Below, one piece after another: positions 44,593 through 52,713 of a stretch of DNA of 52,905 nt (the first letter of the stretch is position 1; each line of letters begins with the position of its first letter). A program made the position numbers and the translations under genes. The stretch lies in the NCBI GenBank assembly GCA_045652125.1, contig JAZRTT010000018.1, forward strand, positions 1 to 52,905, given 5' to 3'. Below the pieces are notes generated by a model, which was not told the DNA's origin, searched no databases, and saw only the letters and a list, made by a program, of their open reading frames with translations. Source of the DNA: Avoscillospira sp045652125 (GTDB taxonomy: Bacteria > Bacillota > Clostridia > Oscillospirales > Oscillospiraceae).

Positions 44593-44596
44593 TTGC

Positions 44597-45103
44597 TTAT
44601 TCTCCCTCTTTTAACAGGCTTTCGTAGGCATGCAAGCCTTTTTCACCAAAAATTTCTTTATATTGTTCCACTTTTTTCAGAAGATCCTCTTCGGGGACTT
44701 CTGCTTCCAGTGCGGCAAACAGAGATTCATAGGCATCCAAAAGCAAGGTGTTTTCTTCCCGGGCTTTTTTCAGCTCCAGAGCGGTATCCTCTGCCTGCTC
44801 CAACAGCTGCGTCAGCTGTTCCACCTGCTGCTGCAGGTACTTTTTATCCTGCTGCAGAGCGCTGTTGCTCTCGTAAAGGGACTGATTGTCTTTTTGCAGC
44901 TGCTCCGCTTTCTCAAGGGCGCTGATGCTGGATTGGTTCAGTTCGGAAATGGTGATTTTGGAGTGACGTGCCTGCCCCAGCAGAGACACCAGTACCAAAA
45001 CAAACGCCACGGCAAATAAAACGGCAATATAGCGCAGAAGCGCGCCTTTTCTTTTTTCATCCAGACCGGATTTTTCCGGCTGCTGAGTTTCTTTTTCGTC
45101 CAT
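44597..45103 (-). CDS. single-pass membrane coiled-coil protein, unknown function
   Basis: 168 residues, not recognised. It has a charged N-terminus (MDEKETQQPEKSGLDEKRKG), one membrane segment (about 24-43, LLRYIAVLFAVAFVLVLVSL), then a long coiled coil (about 58-115) rich in Gln, Leu and Glu, and a short C-terminal domain ending in a conserved-looking GEKGLHAYESLLKEGE. It resembles a membrane-anchored spacer in topology. It lies between parB and serS, tightly spaced, so it may belong to the chromosome segregation transcript. AGAGG precedes the ATG. Confidence 0.85.
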   Translation of the reverse strand: MDEKETQQPEKSGLDEKRKGALLRYIAVLFAVAFVLVLVSLLGQARHSKITISELNQSSISALEKAEQLQKDNQSLYESNSALQQDKKYLQQQVEQLTQLLEQAEDTALELKKAREENTLLLDAYESLFAALEAEVPEEDLLKKVEQYKEIFGEKGLHAYESLLKEGE

Positions 45104-45135
45104 GGAATACCTCTTTTATACAATGGATTTGAGGA

Positions 45136-46005
45136 TCATACTTTCAAATTTTGCAGGGCTTCGTACAGGGCTTCCAGGTCATCATCTCCGTAGAATTCCA
45201 GCTCAAACCGGCCCTTGCGTTTTCCCCGCACGATTTTTACGCCGCGGTTCAGCCGCTTGGAAAGCACGCGTGCACATTCTGCCACATAATCAACTTCTAA
45301 AACAGGTTTTTTCGGTTTTTCTTCCTGTTTTGCGGCTTTTTCTATATTTTTACACATAGTTTCTGCCTGACGGACCGAAAGCTGCAGGGCGAGAATTTTC
45401 TGGACGGCCCGCTCCTGCTCGGCCTGAGATTTCAAAAGCAGAAGGGCTCTTGCATGGCCGGCAGACAGCTCTCCGGCGGCAACCATCTGAGCGATTGGCA
45501 CAGGAAGCGTCAGCAGCCGCAGGGCATTGGCAACGGCAGGACGGGATTTCCCGACCCGTTCCGCTACCTGCTCCTGTGTCAGGCCGTGTTCCTGAATCAA
45601 CTGTTTATAGCCCATGGCTTCCTCCATGGGGTTCAGATCCTGCCGCTGGAGATTCTCAATGAGTGCCAGCTCCAGAACCGTTTGATCGTCTGCTTCGATC
45701 ACATTGACCGGCACTTCCCGGAGGCCTGCCAGCCGTGCGGCCCGCCACCGGCGCTCCCCGGCAATGATCTGATAAAAGCCGTTGTCGCCCTTTCGCACAG
45801 TAATTGGCTGAATGATCCCGTGCTGGGCAATGGACTGGGAAAGGACTTGCAGTTCTTCTTCATCAAAGAGTTTTCGGGGCTGCAGGGGATTGGGTTCTAC
45901 CTTCTGCAGGGGCAAAGAGGTGATCTCTCCCCTTTCGGCAGAGGCGGTTGCCAGAAGGGCATCCAGGCCGCGGCCCAGACCCTTGCTGCTTTTGGCTGCC
46001 ATCAC
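45136..46005 (-). CDS. spo0J: ParB/Spo0J chromosome partitioning protein
   Basis: 289 residues, a parS-binding CTPase clamp. It has the ParA-stimulating N-terminus (KGLGRGLDALL), ITVRKGDNGFYQIIAGERRWRAARLAG with the CTP-binding arginines, ENLQRQDLNPMEEA, the helix-turn-helix LTQEQVAERVGKSRPAVANALRLL and a C-terminal dimer region. Its ATG overlaps the parA stop (ATGA). Two perfect parS sites lie 0.9 and 2.5 kb away. Confidence 0.96.
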   Translation of the reverse strand: MMAAKSSKGLGRGLDALLATASAERGEITSLPLQKVEPNPLQPRKLFDEEELQVLSQSIAQHGIIQPITVRKGDNGFYQIIAGERRWRAARLAGLREVPVNVIEADDQTVLELALIENLQRQDLNPMEEAMGYKQLIQEHGLTQEQVAERVGKSRPAVANALRLLTLPVPIAQMVAAGELSAGHARALLLLKSQAEQERAVQKILALQLSVRQAETMCKNIEKAAKQEEKPKKPVLEVDYVAECARVLSKRLNRGVKIVRGKRKGRFELEFYGDDDLEALYEALQNLKV

Positions 46006-46763
46006 AGGGCCTCCTTTTCCAATATTTCGCCGGCAAGAGCTTCGTAAGCGGCGGCACCCCGGCTGTATTTATCATAGGCTGCCACAGGCAGGCCGTGGCT
46101 GGGAGCCTCTGCCAAACGGACATTCCGGGGAATGACTGTGGCATAGACTTTGCCGGGGAAATGACGGCGGACTTCTTCTGCCACCTGTGCAGAGAAGTTG
46201 GTGCGGCCGTCGAACATAGTCAGCAGAACACCGAAGATCTGCAGATCCGGGTTCAAGCCGCGCTTCACGGCCCGAAGGGTCGTCATCAGGTCGGAAAGAC
46301 CCTCCAGCGCGTAATATTCACACTGGACCGGGACCAAAATACTGTCACAGGCGCACAGGGCGTTGAGCGTCAGCAGTTCCAGCGACGGAGGACAATCAAT
46401 GAAAATATAATCATATTGCTCCCGCAGGGGTTCCAATGCCCGCTTCAAAGCATATTCACGCTCCGGGACTGCCACCAGCTCCACGCCGGCACCGGACAAA
46501 GCGGCGGCAGAAGGAATCAAGTCGCCGAATTTTGTGGTTATGACAGTATCGGCAGCAGGCTGCCGGTTGATGACAACATCATAAGAGGAATATTTTACAC
46601 GGGATTTGTCTGCACCAAGACCGGAGGTGGCATTGGCCTGCGGGTCAAAGTCGCACAAAAGCACTTTTTTCCCCCGGGCGTGGAGCGCCGCGGTTACATT
46701 GACGGCCGAGGTGGTTTTTCCCACACCGCCTTTTTGGTTGACAAAGGAAATGATCTGACCCAA
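46002..46763 (-). CDS. soj: ParA/Soj partitioning ATPase
   Basis: 253 residues. Deviant Walker A NQKGGVGKTTSAVN (about 9-22), DFDPQANATSGLG, and Walker B FIDCPPSLELLTLNAL. It partners Spo0J and regulates DnaA in B. subtilis. The start is TTG behind AAGGAGGG. It has its own promoter. Confidence 0.95.
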   Translation of the reverse strand: MGQIISFVNQKGGVGKTTSAVNVTAALHARGKKVLLCDFDPQANATSGLGADKSRVKYSSYDVVINRQPAADTVITTKFGDLIPSAAALSGAGVELVAVPEREYALKRALEPLREQYDYIFIDCPPSLELLTLNALCACDSILVPVQCEYYALEGLSDLMTTLRAVKRGLNPDLQIFGVLLTMFDGRTNFSAQVAEEVRRHFPGKVYATVIPRNVRLAEAPSHGLPVAAYDKYSRGAAAYEALAGEILEKEAL

Positions 46764-46795
46764 AGTAATCCCTCCTTTTTGACCATAACAAAGTT

Positions 46796-46824
46796 ATTAT
46801 ACGCCTGTAAACAGAAAAAGTAAA
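46796..46824 (-). promoter_or_regulatory. soj-spo0J promoter
   Basis: On the minus strand TTTACT (46819-46824), a 17-nt spacer and a perfect TATAAT (46796-46801). Confidence 0.75.
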
Positions 46825-46827
46825 GAT

Positions 46828-46856
46828 AAAAAAGCCTCCCTCAGAGGAAGGGAGGC
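46828..46856 (-). terminator. lexA terminator
   Basis: On the minus strand GCCTCCCT/AGGGAGGC (46856-46849 with 46841-46834), a 7-nt loop and TTTTTT. Confidence 0.9.
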
Positions 46857-46858
46857 CA

Positions 46859-46874
46859 TGTTTCACGTGAAACA
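46859..46874. other. parS site 1
   Basis: A perfect 16-bp match TGTTTCACGTGAAACA, between the lexA stop codon and its terminator. It is the binding and loading site of Spo0J. Confidence 0.97.
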
Positions 46875-46875
46875 A

Positions 46876-47454
46876 TCAATATTCCCGAAGAACGGCTTTG
46901 ACCCGCCCGATGATTTTGGCGCATCGCCCGTCAATGGGGGAATAATCGGGGTTTTCCGGCAGAAGCCACACACCGGTATCATCCCGCCTGAAGCGTTTGC
47001 AGGTGGCCTCATCTTCCAACAGGGCGATGACGATATCACCGTTTTGTGCATCCGGCTGCGGGCGCACCACCACTTTGTCGCCATTGAGGATTCCCGCACC
47101 GATCATGCTGTCGCCCCGAATCCGCAGGGCAAAGCAGCCCGGCTCCCCTTCCCAAGGAATGCTGCCCTCTATATTTTCATGGGCAAAAATGGGCTCACCG
47201 GCGGTGACAACGCCCACCAAAGGAATTCGGCCATACCGGGGACTTTCGGGCAGAGAAATGGCGCGGCGCTTGCTGCTGTCGCCCTGCACTTTGCCAAGAC
47301 GTTTCAGCTCTGCCAGATGATAGGAGACGGTGGCGGTGGATTTCAGACCCACGGCGGCACAGATCTCCCGTACTGTGGGAGGATATCCGTTGCTTTCAAT
47401 AAACGCATTGAGAAATTCCAGAATTTTTTCCTGCTTGTCGCTGGTTCTTGCCAT
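46876..47454 (-). CDS. lexA: SOS repressor LexA
   Basis: 192 residues. The winged helix includes SNGYPPTVREICAAVGLKSTATVSYHL. The autocleavage Ala-Gly is in VVTAGEP, the catalytic Ser in RGDSMIGAGI, and the Lys in the EATCKRF strand region. The start MARTSDKQEK follows AGGTGG; the longer frame is unsupported. The promoter holds a LexA box, so it is autoregulated. Confidence 0.95.
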   Translation of the reverse strand: MARTSDKQEKILEFLNAFIESNGYPPTVREICAAVGLKSTATVSYHLAELKRLGKVQGDSSKRRAISLPESPRYGRIPLVGVVTAGEPIFAHENIEGSIPWEGEPGCFALRIRGDSMIGAGILNGDKVVVRPQPDAQNGDIVIALLEDEATCKRFRRDDTGVWLLPENPDYSPIDGRCAKIIGRVKAVLREY

Positions 47455-47474
47455 AGTACCACCTCTTTGGAGAG

Positions 47475-47514
47475 AGTATAGCACATATGTTCGAATTATG
47501 CAAACATTTGTTTG
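47475..47514 (-). promoter_or_regulatory. lexA promoter with SOS box
   Basis: On the minus strand TTGCAT (47498-47503), a 17-nt spacer and TATACT (47475-47480). The spacer carries CGAACATATGTGC, one base from the B. subtilis-type CGAACATATGTTC box. A degenerate second palindrome, CAAACATTTGTTTG, lies at 47501-47514. Confidence 0.8.
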
Positions 47515-47531
47515 GGAAAACAGGGTCTTTT

Positions 47532-48404
47532 TCAAAAATCCCACTCCGGGATATAGGTCTCGGCAGCGGCGGAAAAATCCTGCGTGTAGCCGTCTGCAAT
47601 GCCCAACAGGTTCAGATAACTTAAGACCGCGTCGTATTCTTCTTCCGTGATGGTGCGGTTAAATCCGGGCATTTCTTTGGCCTTGCCCATGGGCACATAC
47701 TGGCTCATAAGACTGAACAGAATTTCGCCGGGCTGAAAATGCTCGTCTACCCAGTCCAGAACGCCGAGGGAATTGTCGATCTGCCCGGGCAAAACAAGAT
47801 GGCGCAAGATTACGCCCCGTTTCATCCTGCCGTCTTCAATGACGGCAGGGCCGACCTGCCGATACATTTCCAAAATGGCGGCGGAGGCAATTTCATAATA
47901 GTGCGGGGCGTGGGACAGGGTTTTTGCCAGAAGGTTGTTGGAGTATTTGAAGTCCGGAAGATAAATATCCACCAGCCCTTCCAGCTGCTTCAGGGTCTCC
48001 ACAGACTCATAGCCGCCGCAGTTATACACCACGGGAACAGAAAGCTTTGGAGACAGAGCCGGCAAAATGGAGGGCAAAAAATGGGTGGGCGTTACCAGAT
48101 TGATGTTCTGGACGCCTTCTTCCACCAGCGATTCAAAAACTTCCCGAAGCTGATCGGGTGTGACGTCTTTGCCCAATCTGCCGTGGCTCACGGGCTCATT
48201 TTGGCAAAAGACACAGCCCAGCGTGCAGCCGGAAAAAAAGATGGTGCCGCTGCCGAAGCTGCCGGAGATCACCGGCTCTTCCCAATAGTGGGCGGCGGCC
48301 CTTGCGATCTTCATTTGTGCCGAGCAGCGGCAGTAGCCCAACTCCCCTGCTGTGCGGTCAACGCCGCAGGCTCGGGGACATAATGTACAGTTGGTATAAT
48401 CCAT
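47532..48404 (-). CDS. radical SAM protein, PflX/PFL-activase-like
   Basis: 290 residues. The radical SAM site is C-x3-C-x2-C (GCTLGCVFC) near 59-67. There are extra N-terminal cysteines (CTLCPRACGVDR...GYCRC), and the family pattern LVTPTHFLPSI, VVYNCGGYE, IYLPDFKYS, VILRHLVLPG. It is similar to PFL-activating enzymes but belongs to the uncharacterised PflX group, whose substrate is not known. AAAGGAG precedes the ATG, and the gene has its own promoter. Confidence 0.88.
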   Translation of the reverse strand: MDYTNCTLCPRACGVDRTAGELGYCRCSAQMKIARAAAHYWEEPVISGSFGSGTIFFSGCTLGCVFCQNEPVSHGRLGKDVTPDQLREVFESLVEEGVQNINLVTPTHFLPSILPALSPKLSVPVVYNCGGYESVETLKQLEGLVDIYLPDFKYSNNLLAKTLSHAPHYYEIASAAILEMYRQVGPAVIEDGRMKRGVILRHLVLPGQIDNSLGVLDWVDEHFQPGEILFSLMSQYVPMGKAKEMPGFNRTITEEEYDAVLSYLNLLGIADGYTQDFSAAAETYIPEWDF

Positions 48405-48424
48405 AAATCATACTCCTTTGCTCC

Positions 48425-48475
48425 ATTATCCTATCCGATCCCACCATTGTCAATGCTTCGTTTCTGTGCTATGAT
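48425..48475. promoter_or_regulatory. overlapping divergent promoters
   Basis: Rightward: TTGTCA (48447-48452), 17 nt, TATGAT (48470-48475). Leftward: TTGACA (48453-48448), 17 nt, GATAAT (48430-48425). The two -35 boxes share almost the same bases, so polymerases serving the radical SAM gene and the rlmD-like gene would compete. Confidence 0.8.
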
Positions 48476-48530
48476 AGCATCAAATGCAAATGGCCGCGAA
48501 GCGGCACAGCCCTTGTCAATGGAAACGAGG

Positions 48531-48546
48531 TGTTTCACGTGAAACA
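48531..48546. other. parS site 2, in the rlmD-like translation start region
   Basis: A perfect TGTTTCACGTGAAACA. It overlaps the GAGGTG ribosome site and the GTG start (48539) of the rlmD-like gene. A GCCGCGAAGCGGC hairpin (48493-48505) lies between the promoter and this site. Confidence 0.97.
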
Positions 48547-49939
48547 AAAAGACTATCCTGTCTATAAAGGCCAAATTTTGGAAGTGGAGATCGAGGGCTA
48601 TACCTCCGAGGGACACGGTGTGGCTCGGGTAGACGGCTTGGCGGTGTTTGTTGCCGGAGCGCTGGAGGGGGAACGGGTAAAGATCCGCATCGCCCATTTG
48701 GGGCAGCGTGCGGCTTTTGGAGATATTTTGGAGATTTTACAGCCCAGCTCCCACCGGGTCAAACCGGAGTGCCCCTATTTTACAGACTGCGGCGGCTGTG
48801 CCCTGTGGCACATGGATTATGAGGAGGAACTGCGCGCCAAGGCCAACCGGGTCACAGATGCCATAAACCGCATCGGCGGCCTGAATTTGGAGCAGGTTCG
48901 GATCACCGGCTCCCCTGCCCGTACCGGCTACCGCAACAAGGCCCAATATCCTGTGAGTCTGGTCAGGGGGAAAGCCGAAGCCGGGTTCTTCCGCCCCCGG
49001 ACCCATCAGGTGGTGCCGGTAAAAAACTGCCGGATTCAGGGGAAGGAAGCCGATCAGGCCAGAGAAACCGTGGTGCGTTGGATGCAGAAAAACGGCGTTT
49101 CTGTCTATGAGGAAACGACGGGAATCGGCCTGGTTCGACACATCTGCGTCCGCACCGCCATGGCCACCGGGCAGGTGCTGGTGTGTCTGGTCATTAACGG
49201 AGATGGGATTCCTGCGGAAAAATCGCTTGTGGAAAACCTGTTGAAAGATATGAATAACTTCACAACTCTGTGCCTCAGCATCCACAAGAAACCGGGAAAT
49301 TCCGTCCTTGGGGACAAGTTTATCACCCTTTACGGCCCGGGATATATTGAAGATGTGCTTTGTGGGCTGCGGTTTCGATTGTCTCCCCGCTCCTTCTATC
49401 AGGTGAACCGGGACGGTGCCGAGCTGCTTTACGGCAAGGCGCTGGAATTTGCGGGGCTTACGGGGCGGGAAACGGTTCTGGATCTCTACTGCGGAACGGG
49501 TACCATTACGCTGGCTTTGGCGAAACAAGCCGGGCGTGTCATTGGTGTGGAGATCATTCCGGCCGCCATCCGGGACGCCAAAGAGAATGCAATCAGAAAT
49601 TGTATAGAAAACGCCGAGTTTATATGTGCAGACGCGAAAAAAGCTGCAGAAAAGTTCGCAAAAGACGGGATTCACCCGGACGTGATCGTAGTGGATCCGC
49701 CCCGAAAAGGGCTGGATGAAGGGGTCATCGCCGCCATGGTGCAAATGGCGCCCCGCCGAATCGTTTATGTATCCTGTGACCCGGCGACGCTGGCGAGGGA
49801 TCTGAAACGGCTGGGGGAACAGGGCTACAACACCGAAACGGTGGAGGCCCTGGATATGTTCCCCCGCTGTGCCCATGTGGAAAGTGTCGCGCTGTTGGAG
49901 CGAGCGGATTCCTCGCAATCAATCCCGCACCGGGGTTGA
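48539..49939 (+). CDS. RlmD/RumA-like 23S rRNA (uracil-C5)-methyltransferase
   Basis: About 466 residues. TRAM domain (about 8-65), iron-sulfur site CPYFTDCGGCALWH, RFRLSPRSFYQVNRDGA, SAM motif VLDLYCGTGTITLAL, DPPRKGLDE and the catalytic Cys in YVSCDPATLARD, then FPRCAHVESV. Of the RlmD/TrmFO-like COG2265 family; the exact uridine is not certain. A GTG nine nt upstream (MFHVKQ) is possible, but GAGGTG spacing favours the GTG at 48539. No gene of this kind is in the same operon. Confidence 0.88.
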   Translation: MKQKDYPVYKGQILEVEIEGYTSEGHGVARVDGLAVFVAGALEGERVKIRIAHLGQRAAFGDILEILQPSSHRVKPECPYFTDCGGCALWHMDYEEELRAKANRVTDAINRIGGLNLEQVRITGSPARTGYRNKAQYPVSLVRGKAEAGFFRPRTHQVVPVKNCRIQGKEADQARETVVRWMQKNGVSVYEETTGIGLVRHICVRTAMATGQVLVCLVINGDGIPAEKSLVENLLKDMNNFTTLCLSIHKKPGNSVLGDKFITLYGPGYIEDVLCGLRFRLSPRSFYQVNRDGAELLYGKALEFAGLTGRETVLDLYCGTGTITLALAKQAGRVIGVEIIPAAIRDAKENAIRNCIENAEFICADAKKAAEKFAKDGIHPDVIVVDPPRKGLDEGVIAAMVQMAPRRIVYVSCDPATLARDLKRLGEQGYNTETVEALDMFPRCAHVESVALLERADSSQSIPHRG

Positions 49940-50021
49940 TCGCATATGCAGGCGGCAGCTTTGCTGTGGACAGATGGAATTTGCGAAGGAAATATAGTAA
50001 GCACCGAAGGTGCAGAACGAC

Positions 50022-50055
50022 AAAAGGACAAGCTGATTCGACAGCTTGTCCTTTT
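50022..50055. terminator. bidirectional terminator between the rlmD-like and XRE genes
   Basis: A perfect 14-bp stem (50022-50035 with 50042-50055) with A and T runs at its base. It ends two convergent genes and overlaps the XRE stop codon. The 80 bp before it holds nothing I can name. Confidence 0.9.
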
Positions 50056-50260
50056 ATTCTTCTTCTGTATATTCTATAATGTCTTCCACCCGACAGTTCA
50101 ACAGCTTGCAAAGGAGCGCAACGGTGTTGGTGGAAACGCTGTTTCCCTGCTTGATGGAATAGTAGGTCGCCCGGTTGAAGCCCATCTTTTGCAGTTGATA
50201 GGACGTGACGCCCTTGGCCTTCATAGTCCGAAACAGCGGCCCATAACTTACTTTTGCCAA
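50054..50260 (-). CDS. small XRE-family transcriptional regulator
   Basis: 68 residues, a lone helix-turn-helix of the Cro/CI type: YGPLFRTMKAKGVTSYQLQKMG, then FNRATYYSIKQGNSVSTNTVALLCKLLNCRVEDIIEY. Such one-domain proteins are common in Clostridia. The start is TTG 8 nt after AGGAGG; the GTG three codons upstream is too close to the site. It is divergent from the SLOG gene, across a 98-bp gap with promoters. Confidence 0.88.
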   Translation of the reverse strand: MAKVSYGPLFRTMKAKGVTSYQLQKMGFNRATYYSIKQGNSVSTNTVALLCKLLNCRVEDIIEYTEEE

Positions 50261-50311
50261 CAGCACCACCTCCTATACTTGTTTATTTAAGTATATTGTG
50301 CTGGCGGCACC

Positions 50312-50340
50312 TTGAATATGTCCGAATATCTAAGTATAAT
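50312..50340 (+). promoter_or_regulatory. promoter of the SLOG gene
   Basis: TTGAAT (50312-50317), a 17-nt spacer and TATAAT (50335-50340). On the other strand TATACT (50290-50295) could be the XRE gene's -10. Confidence 0.75.
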
Positions 50341-50357
50341 CAACAAGGGGTGTTGGC

Positions 50358-50882
50358 GTGAGAGAAAAAACCTGCTGCTTTACCGGGCATCGGGAAATTT
50401 ACGAACCAGCTGCGGTGGAGGCAAGATTATCCTGCATATTGGAAACGTTGATACAGCAGGGCTATCGTTATTTTGGAGCAGGCGGCGCCCGGGGATTTGA
50501 CGCCCTGGCGGCAAGGACCGTTTTGGGGTTGAAAGAGAAGTATCATGGTATTCATTTGATTCTGGTTCTGCCCTTTTTTAATCAATATGAAGCAGAAACG
50601 GGATGGAGCATGGCGGAAATCGAAGAATATAAATGGTTAAAAAGGAACGCATCAAAGGTGGTACATTTGCAGAAGCAGTACAGCAAAGGATGCTATTACA
50701 GGAGAAACAAACATTTGATAGACCATTCATCTGTGTGCGTTTCCTATCAATATAAAAATGTAGGAGGAACGGCCTACACAACAAGGTATTCGGAGAAGCA
50801 AAAAGTGACGGTTATCAATTGCTTCCCAAAAGGAGCAGGAGTGGACGAAAGGGAAATTTTGTGCTACCATACAGAAAAATGA
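50358..50882 (+). CDS. SLOG-fold (DUF1273/YspA-like) protein
   Basis: 174 residues: CCFTGHRE at the N-terminus, then FGAGGARGFDALAA (about 40-53), the nucleotide-binding loop, and LILVLPFFNQ. The SLOG/Rossmann superfamily binds nucleotide-derived ligands, and some members sit in defence or phage-sensing systems. This one stands with an XRE regulator and an acetyltransferase, without other defence genes. The start is GTG, 7 nt after AAGGGG. Base composition is more AT-rich than its neighbours. Confidence 0.8.
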   Translation: MREKTCCFTGHREIYEPAAVEARLSCILETLIQQGYRYFGAGGARGFDALAARTVLGLKEKYHGIHLILVLPFFNQYEAETGWSMAEIEEYKWLKRNASKVVHLQKQYSKGCYYRRNKHLIDHSSVCVSYQYKNVGGTAYTTRYSEKQKVTVINCFPKGAGVDEREILCYHTEK

Positions 50883-50899
50883 AAAAAAGAGGATCGATC

Positions 50900-51514
50900 A
50901 TGACCCAAAAAGAACGAATGTTAGCCGGGCTGGTCTACAAGGTCATGGACCCGGAGCTGCGGAAGGAACACCATCGGGCCAAAAGCCTGACCCGCCAGCT
51001 GAATGAGACCACGGAACTGGAGGAAGACCGCCGCCGGGAACTGGTGCAGGAGCTGTTCGGCTCCGCCGGAGCAGGGGCATATATTGAGCCGCCGTTTTAC
51101 TGCGATTATGGCATCCACACCACGGTGGGAAAGAATTTCTATGCCAATTATAATTGTGTGATTCTGGATGTCTGCCCTGTGACCATCGGCGACAACGTCA
51201 TGCTTGCCCCCAATGTGGGGATCTATGCAGCATCCCACCCCATTGATCCGGAGGTACGGGCTTCAGGGCTGGAATGCGGCCGCCCTGTGACCATCGGCGA
51301 TCATGTGTGGATCGGCGGCAATGCCGTGATCTGTCCCGGGGTGACCATAGGGAACAACGTGGTCATCGGAGCCGGTGCTGTGGTATGTGGAGATATCCCC
51401 GATAATGTGGTGGCGGCCGGCAATCCCTGCCGGGTCATCCGGGAGATCACCGAAGAAGAAAAGCGGGTCTGGCAGGAGCAGGCTGCCCAATGGCACGCAG
51501 AATGTGACGAGTAA
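50900..51514 (+). CDS. maltose/galactoside O-acetyltransferase-like protein
   Basis: 204 residues, left-handed beta-helix acetyltransferase. It has the N-terminal maltose-acetyltransferase domain (MTQKERMLAGLVYKVMDPELRKEHHRAKSL), GKNFYANYNCVILDVCPVTIGDNVMLAPNVGIYAASHPID with the catalytic His, then WIGGNAVICPGVTIGNNVVIGAGAVV. It uses acetyl-CoA on a sugar; which one is unknown. The start follows AGAGGA. Confidence 0.9.
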   Translation: MTQKERMLAGLVYKVMDPELRKEHHRAKSLTRQLNETTELEEDRRRELVQELFGSAGAGAYIEPPFYCDYGIHTTVGKNFYANYNCVILDVCPVTIGDNVMLAPNVGIYAASHPIDPEVRASGLECGRPVTIGDHVWIGGNAVICPGVTIGNNVVIGAGAVVCGDIPDNVVAAGNPCRVIREITEEEKRVWQEQAAQWHAECDE

Positions 51515-51559
51515 GAGCCGGCCTCTTACATATTATATTATATAGTATCGCCTTCCTCG

Positions 51560-51586
51560 CCTCCCTGACATATACTGTCCGGGAGG
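51560..51586 (+). promoter_or_regulatory. hairpin sequestering the ribosome site of the LysM-GH18 gene
   Basis: CCTCCC (51560-51565) pairs with the GGGAGG ribosome site (51581-51586), extended by GACA/TGTC after one T-C mismatch, with a TATAC loop. It has no T run, so it is not a terminator. The gene upstream ends 46 nt before; an AT-rich tract (51530-51545) may hold the promoter. Confidence 0.65.
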
Positions 51587-51594
51587 TGTTTTAT

Positions 51595-52713
51595 TTGATC
51601 TATGTGGTACAGGCGGGGGATACGGTCTTTTCCATCGCCAGACGGTTTGGGGTCCCATCCGGGTCCATTTTGCGGGTCAATCAGATTCCACCGAGCAGCC
51701 CCCTTGTGGTGGGGCAGGCCCTTTTGATTCTCGAAACGCCGAAAACCGGTCCCCTTTCCATTGCAGCCAATGGCTACGCCTACCCCTTTATCAGTCCATG
51801 GGTCCTTCGGCAGAGCCTGACGGATCTCAACAGCCTGTCGGTGTTTTCCTACGGCTATCTGCCGGACGGCACCCTTCTGCCGCCGCTGCTGCCGGATGAG
51901 TGGATGCTGCAGCAGGCTGCCGCCGCCGGTGCGGCGTCCGTGCTGGTGCTGACCCCCTTTGGCACCGACGGACAGTTTAATAATCTTTTGATCCGTGCTC
52001 TGTTGGAGAACCGGGCGGCGCAGGAGCGGTTATTGGTACAGATTGGGGAAACCATGGCGCAAAAGGGCTTTTCGGCGCTGGATATCGATTTTGAATTTGT
52101 GCTGGCGGAGGATCGGGAACCCTTTGCGGCCTTTGTGCAGTTGGCTGCCGATACGCTGGAATATCCCGTCTATGTGTGTCTGGCACCGAAAACCTCCGCC
52201 GATCAGCAGGGGATACTGGTTTCGGGTAAGGACTACGGTCTTTTGGGTCAGGCGGCAGACCGGGTTTTACTTATGACCTATGAATGGGGCTATAAATACG
52301 GTCCGCCGTTGGCGGTGGCTCCTTTGGATAAGATCCGGCAGGTGGTGGAATATGCCGTTACGGAGATTCCTCCGTCGAAGATCCTTCTGGGGCTTGCCAA
52401 TTACGGCTATGACTGGCCGTTGCCCTTTGTGAAGGGTCAGACGGTGGCCCGGACCATCGGCAATGTGGAAGCGGTGGAGCTGGCAAGGCGAGTAGGGGCG
52501 GAAATCCAGTTTGACGAGGGTTCTCGCTCCCCGTTTTTCGTCTATACCAACCGGGGCGTCCCCCACGAGGTCTGGTTTGAAGATGTCCGTTCCTGGCAGG
52601 GGAAATTTGACCTTCTGCGTGAATTCGGGCTGGCCGGAGTGGGCATCTGGCAGATCATGTCCTTTTTCCGAGGCGGACTAAACCTGTTGGGAGAAAATTT
52701 TCGCTCAAATTAG
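51595..52713 (+). CDS. LysM and GH18 domain protein (SleL/YaaH-like)
   Basis: About 372 residues. One LysM domain (1-45, IYVVQAGDTVFSIARRFGV...VVGQALLI) is followed by a GH18 barrel with the catalytic LDIDFEFV (D-x-D-x-E). SleL/YaaH-type proteins cleave spore cortex peptidoglycan during germination; Bacillus members have two LysM repeats, this one has one. No signal peptide, as for spore-borne members. The start is TTG, 8 nt after GGGAGG; a GTG upstream overlaps the site itself. Confidence 0.85.
   Translation: MIYVVQAGDTVFSIARRFGVPSGSILRVNQIPPSSPLVVGQALLILETPKTGPLSIAANGYAYPFISPWVLRQSLTDLNSLSVFSYGYLPDGTLLPPLLPDEWMLQQAAAAGAASVLVLTPFGTDGQFNNLLIRALLENRAAQERLLVQIGETMAQKGFSALDIDFEFVLAEDREPFAAFVQLAADTLEYPVYVCLAPKTSADQQGILVSGKDYGLLGQAADRVLLMTYEWGYKYGPPLAVAPLDKIRQVVEYAVTEIPPSKILLGLANYGYDWPLPFVKGQTVARTIGNVEAVELARRVGAEIQFDEGSRSPFFVYTNRGVPHEVWFEDVRSWQGKFDLLREFGLAGVGIWQIMSFFRGGLNLLGENFRSN

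Noticed and set aside
46858..47481. A plus-strand frame starting MFHVKQ at parS site 1
   Set aside because: It runs antisense to lexA; the MFHVKQ start only reflects translation of the parS palindrome.
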